64,000 nucleotides of DNA from Streptomyces profundus (GCF_020740535.1 NZ_CP082362.1:1054001-1118000); one strand, 5' to 3'; positions 8,659 through 18,467 are shown, counted from the first letter of the stretch. Notes: a model not told the origin generated them from the letters alone. Numbers and translations: made by a program.

Positions 8659-8672
8659 GCGGGCAGGCTACG

Positions 8673-9620
8673 CTACGGCGTTCCGTCGCCGTCCTCGCGC
8701 TCGGCGAGAAAGCGTTCGAAGACCTCGCCCAGCTCGTCCGCCGACGGCAGCTCGGCCGGCTCGGCCACGAGGTTGCCCCGGGTGGTCGCCCCGGCGACCG
8801 CGTCGTACTGCTGCTCAAGGCCGCGCACGACCGCCACCAGGTCCGTCTCGCCCTCGGACAGCTCGCGTTCGATCTCGTCCTGGGTCTTCAGCGCCTGGTT
8901 GCGCAGCACATGGGCGGCGTCCGGGAGCACAAGACCGGTGGCGGCCGTGATCGACTCCAACACCACCAGCGCCGCGTCCGGGTAACGGGACCTGGAGATG
9001 TAGTGCGGCACATGGGCGGCGACGCCCACCACATCGTGCCCGCCCTGTTCGAGCCGCAGTTCCACCAGCGCCGCCGCGCTGCCCGGCACCTGTGCCTCCT
9101 CGAACATGGAGCGCTGCAAGGGGATCAGCTCGGCCCGGTTGCCATGCGGGGTGAGACCGACCGGGCGGGTGTGCGGCACGCCCATCGGGATCCCGTGGAA
9201 CGTGACGGCGAGACGGACCCTGAGCTGCTCGACCAGCTGCCCGACGGCGGCGGCGAAGCCCTCCCACTCCACATCGGGCTCAGGCCCGGAGAGCACCAGG
9301 AACGGCTGGTGGGTGGCGTCCCGGGCCAGGCGCAGCTCCAGCGCCGGATGTTCGTAGGCCGTCCAGCGCTGCCTGCGGAACGTCATCGTCGGCCGCCGGG
9401 CGCGGTAGTCCACCAGGCGGTCGTGGTCGAACCGGGCGACCGTCACCGTGGGGCCGGCGAGCAGCTGTTCCACCAGTTGGCCGCCCGTGTCGCCGGCGTC
9501 GATGAAACCGTCGAAGTGGTAGAGCAGGACGGGCCCGGCGCTGTCCGCTCCCCCGACGGCCTCCTCCACTCGCGCCACCCCGTCGGGCTCCCATGCGTAC
9601 AACTCCTGCGGATCACGCAC
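8673..9620 (-). CDS. PAC2 family protein
   Basis: 315 residues. The fold begins with [24 protein letters not shown] (about residues 30-53) and contains the [11 protein letters not shown] and [11 protein letters not shown] motifs typical of the PAC2/ATP-grasp-associated family. The family is named after proteasome assembly chaperone 2, but bacterial members have no proven function. Actinobacterial versions often sit near housekeeping genes, as here beside coaE and rpsA. Cytoplasmic. The last ~40 residues are acidic. Confidence 0.85.
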   Translation of the reverse strand: MRDPQELYAWEPDGVARVEEAVGGADSAGPVLLYHFDGFIDAGDTGGQLVEQLLAGPTVTVARFDHDRLVDYRARRPTMTFRRQRWTAYEHPALELRLARDATHQPFLVLSGPEPDVEWEGFAAAVGQLVEQLRVRLAVTFHGIPMGVPHTRPVGLTPHGNRAELIPLQRSMFEEAQVPGSAAALVELRLEQGGHDVVGVAAHVPHYISRSRYPDAALVVLESITAATGLVLPDAAHVLRNQALKTQDEIERELSEGETDLVAVVRGLEQQYDAVAGATTRGNLVAEPAELPSADELGEVFERFLAEREDGDGTP

Positions 9621-9761
9621 CGTCCCCGTTCTCCTTCCGGTGTTCTCGCATGCTTGCCATCTGACGGGTCAACGCCGCGCAAGCGGAGCGCATTCCCGCG
9701 GTCAACATGGCCGCGCCCGCGCTCCGTTGTCAAACAGCGGAGCGGGAGGCCGACCAAACGG

Positions 9762-9797
9762 CCAGGGGCCCGTTTCCCAAAGGAAACGGGCCCCTGG
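9762..9797 (-). terminator. Terminator hairpin of rpsA
   Basis: Perfect 16-bp inverted repeat (arms 9762-9777 and 9782-9797) with a CAAA loop, 28 nt past the rpsA stop. No U-tract follows, which is usual for streptomycete terminators. It separates rpsA from the PAC2-coaE pair. Confidence 0.85.
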
Positions 9798-9824
9798 ACA
9801 CGGGACATGCCCGTGAACGCTGGG

Positions 9825-11336
9825 TCAGCTCTGACCGCCGGCCAGCTTCTCGCGAAGCGCGGCGAGCGCCTCGTCCGAAGCCAGCGCGCCGGAGTCCTCC
9901 GCCGGGCTGGAGGAGTACGAGCTGCCGCCGCCCGAACCGCCACCGGCCTGCGGGGCGCTGCCGCCGCCACCGGCGGCCTCGGCCTCGGCCTGCGCGTCCG
10001 CCTCACGGGACTTGATGACCTGCGCCTGGTGCTGCTCGAAGCGCGACTGCGCCTCGGCGTACTGGCGCTCCCACTCCTCGCGCTGCTTGTCGAAGCCGGC
10101 CAGCCAGTCGTTCGCCTCCGGGTCGAAGCCCTCGGGGTAGATGTAGTTGCCCTGGTCGTCGTAGGACGCCGCCATGCCGTAGAGAGTCGGGTCGAACTCG
10201 ACCACCATCGGGTCGGCGCCGAAGTTCTCGTTGGCCTGCTTCAGCGAGAGGCTGATCCGACGACGCTCCAGGTCGATGTCGATGACCTTGACGAAGATCT
10301 CGTCGTTGACCTGGACGACCTGCTCCGGGATCTCCACGTGGCGCTCGGCCAGCTCGGAGATGTGCACCAGGCCCTCGATGCCCTCGTCCACCCGGACGAA
10401 CGCGCCGAACGGCACGAGCTTGGTGACCTTGCCCGGAACGACCTGACCGATCTGGTGCGTCCGCGCGAACTGCTGCCACGGGTCTTCCTGGGTCGCCTTC
10501 AGCGACAGGGAGACGCGCTCGCGGTCCATGTCCACGTCGAGCACCTCGACGGTGACCTCCTGGCCGACCTCGACGACCTCGGAGGGGTGGTCGATGTGCT
10601 TCCAGGACAGCTCGGAGACGTGCACCAGGCCGTCCACGCCACCCAGGTCCACGAAGGCACCGAAGTTGACGATGGAGGAGACGACGCCGGAGCGCACCTG
10701 GCCCTTCTGGAGGGTGGTGAGGAAGGTCTGACGGACCTCGCTCTGCGTCTGCTCCAGCCAGGCGCGGCGGGAGAGAACCACGTTGTTGCGGTTCTTGTCC
10801 AGCTCGATGATCTTGGCTTCCAGCTCCTTGCCGACATACGGCTGGAGGTCGCGGACCCGGCGCATCTCCACGAGGGAGGCCGGGAGGAAGCCACGAAGAC
10901 CGATGTCGAGGATGAGGCCGCCCTTGACGACCTCGATGACGGTACCGGTGACGATGCCGTCCTCGTCCTTGATCTTCTCGATGGTGCCCCAGGCACGCTC
11001 GTACTGGGCGCGCTTCTTCGACAGGATGAGGCGGCCTTCCTTGTCCTCCTTCTGGAGAACAAGGGCCTCGATCTCATCGCCGACGGCGACAACCTCGTTG
11101 GGGTCCACGTCGTGCTTGATCGACAGCTCTCGCGAGGGGATGACCCCCTCGGTCTTGTAGCCGATGTCGAGCAGGACCTCGTCCCGGTCGACCTTCACGA
11201 TGACGCCGTCGACGATGTCGCCGTCGTTGAAGTACTTGATCGTCTCGTCGATCGCGGCGAGGAAGGCTTCCTCGGAACCGATGTCGTTGACCGCAACCTG
11301 CGGGGTGGTCGCGGTGGTCTCGGTGCTGCTCGTCAT
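9825..11336 (-). CDS. rpsA: 30S ribosomal protein S1
   Basis: RNA-binding ribosomal protein that helps mRNA dock on the small subunit. ATG at 11336 gives 503 residues beginning MTSSTETTATT; the frame upstream is leader sequence. Four S1 (OB-fold) repeats are visible between about residues 35 and 360, seen as recurring 'G.V..V...G.FV.....GLVH.SEL' patterns. The C-terminal 140 residues are hydrophilic, ending in a Gly/Ser-rich low-complexity part and a LASDEALAALREKLAGG helix, as in actinobacterial S1. It has its own promoter at 11540-11568 and its own terminator. Very likely essential. Confidence 0.98.
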   Translation of the reverse strand: MTSSTETTATTPQVAVNDIGSEEAFLAAIDETIKYFNDGDIVDGVIVKVDRDEVLLDIGYKTEGVIPSRELSIKHDVDPNEVVAVGDEIEALVLQKEDKEGRLILSKKRAQYERAWGTIEKIKDEDGIVTGTVIEVVKGGLILDIGLRGFLPASLVEMRRVRDLQPYVGKELEAKIIELDKNRNNVVLSRRAWLEQTQSEVRQTFLTTLQKGQVRSGVVSSIVNFGAFVDLGGVDGLVHVSELSWKHIDHPSEVVEVGQEVTVEVLDVDMDRERVSLSLKATQEDPWQQFARTHQIGQVVPGKVTKLVPFGAFVRVDEGIEGLVHISELAERHVEIPEQVVQVNDEIFVKVIDIDLERRRISLSLKQANENFGADPMVVEFDPTLYGMAASYDDQGNYIYPEGFDPEANDWLAGFDKQREEWERQYAEAQSRFEQHQAQVIKSREADAQAEAEAAGGGGSAPQAGGGSGGGSSYSSSPAEDSGALASDEALAALREKLAGGQS

Positions 11337-11539
11337 GTGGTAAAGGGCTCCGGTACGGACATATTGGTAGGCACTGCTACGCCGAAGACCCCTATCGCAC
11401 TGCCGCAGCCGGACAGCCTGAGAAGCGCGAATCTCGATCCCGAGGGATCGGACACGCGCCTCGCCAACCGAGGAGACATACAACAGTTACGAGCGCGACC
11501 TGCTCCGTCCGAGGCGCGCAAGCCCGCAGCGCGTCTTAT

Positions 11540-11568
11540 AGCATACGGGGGCATCCGACCAGGGTCAA
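11540..11568 (-). promoter_or_regulatory. Vegetative promoter of rpsA
   Basis: On the minus strand, TTGACC (11568-11563) and TATGCT (11545-11540) are separated by exactly 17 bp, a near-ideal HrdB promoter. The predicted start of transcription near 11533 leaves a leader of about 195 nt before the rpsA ATG. The leader has no open frame that looks real and may carry control structure. The rest of the gap 11337-11693 holds only this promoter and the neighbouring terminator. Confidence 0.8.
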
Positions 11569-11657
11569 TGCGCGGTTCGCCCCACGAGGCGTGCGGAGCG
11601 GCTTGAACTCGCGCATACTCACCCATCTCACTCGCGCATCTCCTCGCCCACGGGACC

Positions 11658-11688
11658 GGCCGCCGCGCCCGTCACCGGCGCGGCGGCC
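11658..11688 (-). terminator. Terminator hairpin of the lytic transglycosylase gene
   Basis: 12-bp GC-only perfect stem (11658-11669 with 11677-11688) and a 7-nt loop, starting 6 nt beyond the stop codon of the transglycosylase gene and upstream of the rpsA promoter. Confidence 0.75.
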
Positions 11689-11693
11689 GTCAG

Positions 11694-13145
11694 TCACAGG
11701 GCGCGGCGCGTTCCGAGGAGACCGTCGGGGCCGCTCTGCCCCGACTCCTCGGGGATGTCCGGATCCTCGGGGTCCTGCGGGGCGTCCGGGTCCTCGGGCT
11801 CCTCGGGGTTCTCCGGATCGGGGCACTCCCCCGCGCCCTCGTCCTCGTCGCCCTCCTCGCCGCCGTCCCCGGGGCGCCCGTCGCCCTCGTCGCCGTCACC
11901 CGGCTCATCCGGGCTCTCGGGCCCGTCCGGGTTCTCGGGGTCGTCCGGCCCGTCCGGGCTCCCGGGCTCGTCCGGGTTCTCGGGGTTCTCGGGGTCGTCC
12001 GGGTTCTCCGGGTCGTCCGGGTCGTCGGGGCACTCCGGCTCTCCGGGTTCCTCGCCCGGCTCCTCGGGCTCGCCCGGCTCCTCCGGCTCCTCGCCGCCTG
12101 GCTCCTCGGGCTCACCGGGCTCCTCGCCGCCCGGCTCCTCCTCGTCCGGGTCGGGGGCGGGGCGGACCTCGCCGCCGGACTCGGCGGGCGGGGGCGGCGG
12201 GCGCTCCCCCTCGCGGTCCGACGGGTCGTCCTGCTCCCGGCCGCCGCCACTGCCGCGGTCCGGCCGCTCGGCGGGGCGGTCCGCGGGGCCGGCCGGCTTG
12301 CCCGCGCCCGGGCTGTCCGGCAGCGCGCCCTGACCGTCGGGGACCTCGTGGACACCCTCGCGGTAGTACTCCAGCCAGGAGCGGACCGTGCGGACGTAGT
12401 CCCAGGAGCGGTTGTAGCTGAGGAGGGCCTGGTCGAGCTCGTCCGAGTCGGAGAGGTCGCGGCCGTTGGCGCAGAGGTAGTTGCCGGCGGCGAGGGCGGC
12501 GTCGTAGACGTTGTTCGGGTCGCTGACCCCGTCGTCGTTGCCGTCCGCGCTCCAGCTGGCCCAGGTGGAGGGGATGAACTGCATGGGGCCGACCGCCCGG
12601 TCGTACCGGGTGTCGCCGTCCCAGCTGCCGCCGTCGGTGTCGGCGATGTGGGCGAAGCCGTTGCCGTCCAGCGCCGGGCCGAGGATCGGGCTGACCGTGG
12701 TGCCGTCGGACGTCACATCGCCGCCCCTGGCATGGCCGGACTCGACCTTGCCGATGGCGGCCAGCACCTGCCATTCGAGGCGGCAGCCCGGGGTGGTCTC
12801 GGCGAGCCGCGCCTCGGCCCGCTGGTAGGCGTCCAGCACGGTGGCGGGGATACCGGAGCCGTCGGCAACCCCGGAGCCGCCGCCCTGGCCCGGCTCGGTG
12901 CCGTCCGCTTCGGGGTCCACCGTGTCGAGGGGCGGCAGATCCGTGTGGTACGGAAGCTCGACCCCCTCCTCCGGCGGCGGCTCGTCGGGCCGCTGGGTGG
13001 TGGGCCGGTCGGACGGCTCGGGCGGCGGGGCGGACCCCTGGCCGAAGACGTCCGACGCCTGAGAGGCCGTCAGCGCGGCCATGGCGACCGCCGCCACCGC
13101 CGAACCGGAAAGCCCTCTACGGATCTTGGTGATGCGCAACCCCAC
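11694..13145 (-). CDS. Secreted lytic murein transglycosylase with long acidic tail
   Basis: GTG at 13145 with GAGGGGAA upstream gives 483 residues. Residues 1-36 are a signal or anchor segment (Arg/Lys-rich start, Ala-rich core). A Pro/Glu-rich linker leads to an SLT2/MltB-like domain at about residues 98-300. Its catalytic Glu is E135 (AAIGKVESGHA), with the family motifs GPMQFIPSTW and NVYDAALAAGNYLC. Beyond residue ~330 comes a Pro/Asp/Glu-rich tail of about 150 residues built from PE, PD and NP repeats, with almost no hydrophobic residues. The tail may be a wall-spanning spacer or a charge-binding segment. An ECF-type promoter lies just upstream. Confidence 0.9.
   Translation of the reverse strand: MGLRITKIRRGLSGSAVAAVAMAALTASQASDVFGQGSAPPPEPSDRPTTQRPDEPPPEEGVELPYHTDLPPLDTVDPEADGTEPGQGGGSGVADGSGIPATVLDAYQRAEARLAETTPGCRLEWQVLAAIGKVESGHARGGDVTSDGTTVSPILGPALDGNGFAHIADTDGGSWDGDTRYDRAVGPMQFIPSTWASWSADGNDDGVSDPNNVYDAALAAGNYLCANGRDLSDSDELDQALLSYNRSWDYVRTVRSWLEYYREGVHEVPDGQGALPDSPGAGKPAGPADRPAERPDRGSGGGREQDDPSDREGERPPPPPAESGGEVRPAPDPDEEEPGGEEPGEPEEPGGEEPEEPGEPEEPGEEPGEPECPDDPDDPENPDDPENPENPDEPGSPDGPDDPENPDGPESPDEPGDGDEGDGRPGDGGEEGDEDEGAGECPDPENPEEPEDPDAPQDPEDPDIPEESGQSGPDGLLGTRRAL
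11740..12165 (-). repeat. Degenerate repeats coding the acidic Pro-Glu-Asp tail
   Basis: Within the transglycosylase gene the DNA is a run of short imperfect repeats of the type tccgggttctc / cctcgggctc, spaced in multiples of three. They encode PEEPGE, PENPDDP and PDGPDDPEN units. Such tracts commonly change length by slippage, so length variation between strains is expected. Confidence 0.75.
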
Positions 13146-13183
13146 GCGTACTTCCCCTCGTTGACACCTCTCCCCCAGTGACC

Positions 13184-13209
13184 GACGACCGTACGACACG
13201 GTTGGTTCC
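13184..13209 (-). promoter_or_regulatory. Candidate ECF sigma promoter of the transglycosylase gene
   Basis: On the minus strand GGAACC (13209-13204) and CGTC (13187-13184) are 16 bp apart, resembling envelope-stress ECF promoters (GGAAC...CGTC, SigE-like). Transcription would start near 13177, about 30 nt before the GTG. The cell-wall function of the product fits such control. Confidence 0.5.
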
Positions 13210-13278
13210 CACGACGCGAACGGGGCGCGTGGTTGCTGTGACGATACGGAGAACGCGCGCAGGAACGGGACAGAACGG

Positions 13279-16011
13279 TCAGTGCGCGGCGGCCTCCCAG
13301 GTGCGGCCACAGCCGACCGAGACATCCAGCGGGGCACGCAGCTGGACGGCACCGGCCATCTCGCGGCGCACCAGCGCCTCCACCGACTCCCGCTCGCCCG
13401 GGGCCACTTCGAGCACGATCTCGTCGTGGACCTGGAGGAGCATCCGACTGGCGAGCCCCTCCCGGGAGAGGGCCTCGTCCACCCGCAGCATCGCGATCTT
13501 CACGATATCGGCGGCGGTGCCCTGGATGGGGGCGTTGAGCGCCATGCGCTCGGCCATCTCACGGCGCTGGCGGTTGGAGCTGCCGAGGTCGGGGAGGTAG
13601 CGGCGGCGGCCCATCAGGGTCTGGGTGTAGCCGACGATCGCGGCCTCCTTGACCGCCCGCTGCAGATAGTCCCGCACGCCACCGAAGCGCTCGAAGTAGG
13701 TGTCCATCAGCTTGCGCGCCTCGTCGGGGGCGATGGACAGCTGCTGGGAGAGCCCGAAGGCGGAGAGCCCGTAGGCCAGGCCGTAGCTCATCGCCTTGAT
13801 CTTGCGGCGCATCTCCGCGTCGACCGCGTCCTTGGCCACGGAGAAGACCTGGGAGGCGACCGTGGTGTGGAGATCCTCGCCCGAGGTGAACGCCTCGATC
13901 AGGCCGGAGTCCTCGGAGAGGTGGGCCATCACGCGCAGCTCGATCTGGCTGTAGTCGGCGGTGAGCAGCGTCTCGAAGCCCTCGCCGACGACGAAGCCGC
14001 CCCTGATCGCGCGGCCCTCGTCGGTGCGGACCGGGATGTTCTGGAGGTTGGGGTCGGTGGAGGAGAGGCGCCCGGTGGCGGCCACCGTCTGCTGGAAGGT
14101 GGTGTGGATGCGCCCGTCGGCCGCGATGGTCTTGATCAGGCCCTCGACCGTGGTGCGCAGGCGGGCCTGCTCGCGGTGGCGGAGCATGATCACCGGCAGC
14201 TCGTGCTCCGTCTGGCCGGCCAGCCAGAGCAGGGCGTCCGCGTCCGTGGTGTAGCCGGTCTTGGTCTTCTTGGTCTTGGGCAGGCCGAGCTCGCCGAAGA
14301 AGACCTCCTGGAGCTGCTTGGGGGAGCCCAGGTTGAACTCGTGGCCGACGGAGGCGTGCGCCTCGCTGATCGCCTGCGCCACGGCGGCGGCGAACTGGCC
14401 CTCCAACGCCGTCAGATGGGCGCGCTCGGCGGCGATGCCGGCGCGCTCCATCCGGGCGAGCAGCGCGGAGACGGGGAGTTCGAGGTCGGTGAGGAGCTCG
14501 GCGGCGCCCACCTCGGCGAGCCGGCCCTGGAAGACCTCGCCCAGATCGAGGATCGTGCGGGCCTGGCGCATCAGGGTGTGGGCCTCGGCCGCGTCGTCGG
14601 CGCCGAAGGCGAGCTGGCCGTTGTCGTCGGCCGGCTTGTCCAGCTCGCGGCCGAGGAACTCCACGCTCAGGGCGTCCAGCGCGAAGGAACGGCGGCCAGG
14701 CTGCACCAGATAGGCGGCGAGGGCGGTGTCCATGGTGACGCCCTCGATCCCCCAGCCGTGCTCGGCGAAGACCCGGAGGGCGTCCTTGGCGCCGTGGAGC
14801 ACCTTGGGCCACTCGGGATCGGCGGCCCAGGAGGCGAAGGCGCGCTCGTCGCCCGGGGTGAGCTCGGCGGGGTCGAACCAGGCCGCGGGCCCCTCAGCGG
14901 TGGCGAGCGCGACGGCGTGCACGCCGCCCGCCCCCAACTGCCAGCTGTCGAGCATGGCCAGGCCGAGCGGCGCGGCGGCGTGGGCGGCCAGCCAGGGGGC
15001 CAGCTCGTCGCCGGCGACCAGCACGCCCGCCACCTCGACGCTGTCGGCGAGCGCCGGCGCCGCCTCGTCGGCTCCGGGATCGACGGCGAAGAGGCGGTCC
15101 CGGAGGCTGACGTTGTGGAACTCCAGGGCGTCGAGCAGGCCGTTGACCCCGGCGTTGTCATAGGGCTCGCGGGCCAGATCGGCGGGGAGGCAGTCCAGCT
15201 CGACCTCGCGGTCCAGCTCGGTGAGCTGGCGGTTGAGCTGGACGGAGGCCACATGGTCGCGGAAGTTCTGGCCGGCCTTGCCCTTGACCTCGTCGGCGCG
15301 GGCGATCAGGTCGTCCAGCGAGCCGAACTGGTTGATCCACTTGGCGGCCGTCTTCTCGCCCACGCCCGGGATGCCCGGGAGGTTGTCGGAGGGGTCGCCC
15401 CGCAGGGCGGCGAAGTCCGGGTAACGGGCGGGCGGGAGGCCGTACTTCTCCAGGACCTTCTCCGGGGTGAAGCGGGTCAGCTCGGAGACGCCCTTGGTGG
15501 GGTAGAGGACCGTGATCTGCTCCGTGATCAGCTGGAACGCGTCCCGGTCCCCCGTCACGATGGAGACCTGGAAGCCCTCGCCCGCGGCCTGGGTGGCCAG
15601 CGTGGCGATCACGTCGTCCGCCTCGAAGCCGGCCACGGCGAACCTGCGGACCCGCATGGCGTCGAGCAGCTCGCCGATCAGCTCGACCTGGCCCTTGAAC
15701 TCGTCAGGGGTGGCGGATCGGGTGGCCTTGTACTCGGCGTAGCGCTCGGAGCGCCACGTCTTGCGGGAGACGTCGAACGCCACCGCGAGATGCGTGGGCG
15801 CCTCGTCACGCAGGGTGTTGGCCAGCATCGACGTGAACCCGTAGATCGCGTTGGTCGGCTGGCCGACCGCGGTAGTGAAGTTCTCCGCCGGCAGGGCGAA
15901 GAAGGCGCGATAGGCCAGGGAATGCCCGTCGAGGAGGAGCAGGCGGGGCGTCTGGGTCTGTTGCGATGCTTTCTCAACCACGTCGTCGATACTCCCACGG
16001 ACCACTGACAC
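13279..16011 (-). CDS. polA: DNA polymerase I
   Basis: Gap-filling and Okazaki-fragment processing polymerase. 910 residues from a GTG start, the standard actinobacterial length. Residues ~20-310 are the 5'-3' exonuclease domain (LLLDGHSLAYRAFFALP; GDPSDNLPGIPGVGEKTA). Residues ~320-520 correspond to the 3'-5' exonuclease fold, but the Exo I D-x-E is absent (the aligned strand reads LAMLDSWQL), so proofreading is probably lost. Residues ~540-905 are the polymerase domain with motif A DYSQIELRV, motif B RRKIKAMSYGLAYGL and motif C VHDEIVLEV. The gene is divergent from the FdhF/YdeP gene. Confidence 0.98.
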   Translation of the reverse strand: MSVVRGSIDDVVEKASQQTQTPRLLLLDGHSLAYRAFFALPAENFTTAVGQPTNAIYGFTSMLANTLRDEAPTHLAVAFDVSRKTWRSERYAEYKATRSATPDEFKGQVELIGELLDAMRVRRFAVAGFEADDVIATLATQAAGEGFQVSIVTGDRDAFQLITEQITVLYPTKGVSELTRFTPEKVLEKYGLPPARYPDFAALRGDPSDNLPGIPGVGEKTAAKWINQFGSLDDLIARADEVKGKAGQNFRDHVASVQLNRQLTELDREVELDCLPADLAREPYDNAGVNGLLDALEFHNVSLRDRLFAVDPGADEAAPALADSVEVAGVLVAGDELAPWLAAHAAAPLGLAMLDSWQLGAGGVHAVALATAEGPAAWFDPAELTPGDERAFASWAADPEWPKVLHGAKDALRVFAEHGWGIEGVTMDTALAAYLVQPGRRSFALDALSVEFLGRELDKPADDNGQLAFGADDAAEAHTLMRQARTILDLGEVFQGRLAEVGAAELLTDLELPVSALLARMERAGIAAERAHLTALEGQFAAAVAQAISEAHASVGHEFNLGSPKQLQEVFFGELGLPKTKKTKTGYTTDADALLWLAGQTEHELPVIMLRHREQARLRTTVEGLIKTIAADGRIHTTFQQTVAATGRLSSTDPNLQNIPVRTDEGRAIRGGFVVGEGFETLLTADYSQIELRVMAHLSEDSGLIEAFTSGEDLHTTVASQVFSVAKDAVDAEMRRKIKAMSYGLAYGLSAFGLSQQLSIAPDEARKLMDTYFERFGGVRDYLQRAVKEAAIVGYTQTLMGRRRYLPDLGSSNRQRREMAERMALNAPIQGTAADIVKIAMLRVDEALSREGLASRMLLQVHDEIVLEVAPGERESVEALVRREMAGAVQLRAPLDVSVGCGRTWEAAAH

Positions 16012-16181
16012 TCGCCCTCAGCCGTGCGACCATCGGCCCTGCGACGGCTCGTCGCCGGTGGCCACGGGCCCGGGGACGGCGGCGCCGCATGGGTACCGAG
16101 CGTCCCCTGGAGACAACGGGAAACACCGCGAAACAACGGGACACACCGAGAGACGCCGAGAGACACCGAGGAAGGTCACTG

Positions 16182-18467
16182 ATGTCAGCCAAGCCGCCGG
16201 CGGATGACCCGGTCCAGGACGCTCCCGAGGTCGGCGAGCCGCTGCGCGCGGCGGCCGGGCTGCCGGCGGTGGCGCACTCGCTGCGCGTGGCCGGCCGGCA
16301 GATGGGCGCGCGCCGCACGGCGTTGACGCTGCTGCGGGTGAACCAGCCGAGGGGGTTCGACTGTCCCGGCTGTGCCTGGCCCGAGCCGGAGAAGCCGCAC
16401 CGCGCCGAGTTCTGTGAGAACGGCGCCAAGGCGGTGGCCGAGGAGGCGACGCTGCGGCGGGTGACGCCGGCGTTCTTCGCCGAGCACGGGCTGGCCGAGC
16501 TGTCCGAGCGCTCCGGCTACTGGCTGGGGCAGCAGGGCCGGCTGACCGAGCCGATGTATCTCGCCGAGGGGGCCGAGCACTACCGGCCGATCGGCTGGGA
16601 CGCGGCCTTCGAGCTGATCGCGGACGAGTTGGCCGCGCTGGACTCGCCCGACGAGGCGGTCTTCTACACCTCGGGGCGCACCAGCAACGAGGCGGCCTTC
16701 CTCTACCAACTGTTCGCCCGCGAGTTCGGCACCAACAACCTGCCCGACTGCTCCAACCTGTGCCACGAGTCGTCGGGCTCCGCGCTCACGGAGACGCTGG
16801 GGGTCGGGAAGGGCAGTGTCCTGCTTGAGGATCTGTACCGCGCGGACCTGATCGTGGTGGCCGGGCAGAACCCGGGGACCAACCACCCCAGGATGTTGAC
16901 GGCGCTGGAGCGGGCCAAGGCCGAGGGCGCGCGGATCATCACGGTGAACCCGCTGCCGGAGGCGGGTCTTGAGCGGTTCCGCAACCCGCAGACGGCACGT
17001 GGCCTGGTGGGCGGCGGCACCGCGCTGACGGATCTCTTCCTCCAGGTGCGGCTCGGCGGCGACCAGGCGCTCTTCCGACTGCTCAACAAGCTGATCATCG
17101 AACGGGACGGCGCCGTGGACGAGGGGTTCGTCCGGGAGCACACCCATGGCTTCGACGGGTTCGCCGAGGCGGCGCGCGCGGCCGACTGGGATCAGACGCT
17201 GGAGGCCACCGGGCTGACCAGGGCGGAGATCGAGCGCGCGCTGGAGATGGTGCTGGCGGCCGACAGCGTGGTGGTCTGCTGGGCGATGGGGCTGACGCAG
17301 CACAAGCACGCGGTGCCCACCATCAAGGAAGTGGTCAACTTCCTTCTACTGCGGGGCAATATCGGTCGTCCGGGCGCCGGAGTCTGTCCGGTGCGGGGGC
17401 ACAGCAATGTGCAGGGCGACCGCACCATGGGCATCGTGGAGCGCCCCGAGGCGGCGTTCCTGGACGCGCTGGCGGCGGAGTTCGGCTTCGAACCCCCGCG
17501 CCACCACGGGTTCGACGTGGTGAACGCCATCCGGGCGCTGCGGGACGGGCAGGCGAAGGTGTTCTTCGCGATGGGCGGCAACTTCGTCGCCGCCAGCCCC
17601 GACACCGAGGTCACCGAACGGGCGATGCGCCGAGCCAGGTTGACGGTGCATGTCTCCACCAAGCTCAACCGTTCGCACTGCGTCACCGGCGCGCGGGCGC
17701 TGATCCTGCCGACGTTGGGGCGCACCGAGCGGGACGTCGGGAGCGGCGGCGAGCAGTTCGTCACCGTGGAGGACTCGATGGGGGTGGTGCACGCCTCGCG
17801 CGGACGGCTGCGGCCGGCGAGCGAGGCGCTGCTGTCGGAGCCGGCCATCGTCTGCCGGCTGGCCCGCCGGGTGCTCGGGGAGCGGAGCGCCACGCCCTGG
17901 GCGGAGTTCGAGGCCGACTACGCGGCCGTCCGGGCCAGGATCGCCCGGGTGATACCGGGCTTCACGGACTTCGAGGAGCGGGTCTCCCGGCCCGGCGGCT
18001 TCACCCTGCCGCACGCCCCACGCGACGAGCGCCGCTTCCCCACCGCCACGGGGAAGGCGAACTTCACCGCCGAGCCGGTCACCTTCCCGAGGCTGCCGGC
18101 CGGTCGGCTGCTGTTGCAGACGCTCCGCTCGCACGACCAGTACAACACCACCGTGTACGGTCTCGACGACCGCTACCGGGGCATCACCGGAGGGCGCCGA
18201 GTGGTGCTGGTGCACCCCGAGGACGCGGCCGAAGCCGGCCTCACCGACGGGGACTACGCCGACCTCGTCAGCGAGTGGACGGACGGCACGGAGCGGGTGG
18301 CGCCCGGTTTCCGGGTGGTCCACTACCCGACGGCGCGGGGCTGTGCGGCGGCCTACTACCCGGAGACCAACGTGCTGGTCCCGCTGGACGCCACCGCCGA
18401 CACCAGCAACACCCCGGCCAGCAAGTCGGTGGTGATCCGCCTCACCCCCGGGGCCGCTTGTCAGTGA
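16182..18467 (+). CDS. FdhF/YdeP family molybdopterin oxidoreductase
   Basis: ATG at 16182 with GAGGAAGG upstream gives 761 residues; the longer frame leftward overlaps polA and is not credible. Bis-MGD fold of the formate-dehydrogenase-alpha/YdeP group: an early FDCPGCAWPEP motif, NLCHESSGSALTETLGVG, the central VVCWAMGLTQHKH, GRPGAGVCPVRGHSNVQGDRTMG, and a C-terminal beta-barrel domain with NTTVYGLDDRYRGI. The N-terminal CxxC is not a full 4Fe-4S set, as expected for YdeP-type proteins. No FdhB/C or FdhD gene is adjacent. The substrate is unknown; YdeP is linked to acid tolerance in E. coli. Imperfect GAGAGAC-type repeats lie in the leader (about 16150-16171). Confidence 0.9.
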   Translation: MSAKPPADDPVQDAPEVGEPLRAAAGLPAVAHSLRVAGRQMGARRTALTLLRVNQPRGFDCPGCAWPEPEKPHRAEFCENGAKAVAEEATLRRVTPAFFAEHGLAELSERSGYWLGQQGRLTEPMYLAEGAEHYRPIGWDAAFELIADELAALDSPDEAVFYTSGRTSNEAAFLYQLFAREFGTNNLPDCSNLCHESSGSALTETLGVGKGSVLLEDLYRADLIVVAGQNPGTNHPRMLTALERAKAEGARIITVNPLPEAGLERFRNPQTARGLVGGGTALTDLFLQVRLGGDQALFRLLNKLIIERDGAVDEGFVREHTHGFDGFAEAARAADWDQTLEATGLTRAEIERALEMVLAADSVVVCWAMGLTQHKHAVPTIKEVVNFLLLRGNIGRPGAGVCPVRGHSNVQGDRTMGIVERPEAAFLDALAAEFGFEPPRHHGFDVVNAIRALRDGQAKVFFAMGGNFVAASPDTEVTERAMRRARLTVHVSTKLNRSHCVTGARALILPTLGRTERDVGSGGEQFVTVEDSMGVVHASRGRLRPASEALLSEPAIVCRLARRVLGERSATPWAEFEADYAAVRARIARVIPGFTDFEERVSRPGGFTLPHAPRDERRFPTATGKANFTAEPVTFPRLPAGRLLLQTLRSHDQYNTTVYGLDDRYRGITGGRRVVLVHPEDAAEAGLTDGDYADLVSEWTDGTERVAPGFRVVHYPTARGCAAAYYPETNVLVPLDATADTSNTPASKSVVIRLTPGAACQ

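Noticed and set aside
11740..12165. CRISPR-like short repeats
   Set aside because: Units are codon-phased, imperfect, without unique spacers, and lie inside an open protein-coding gene.
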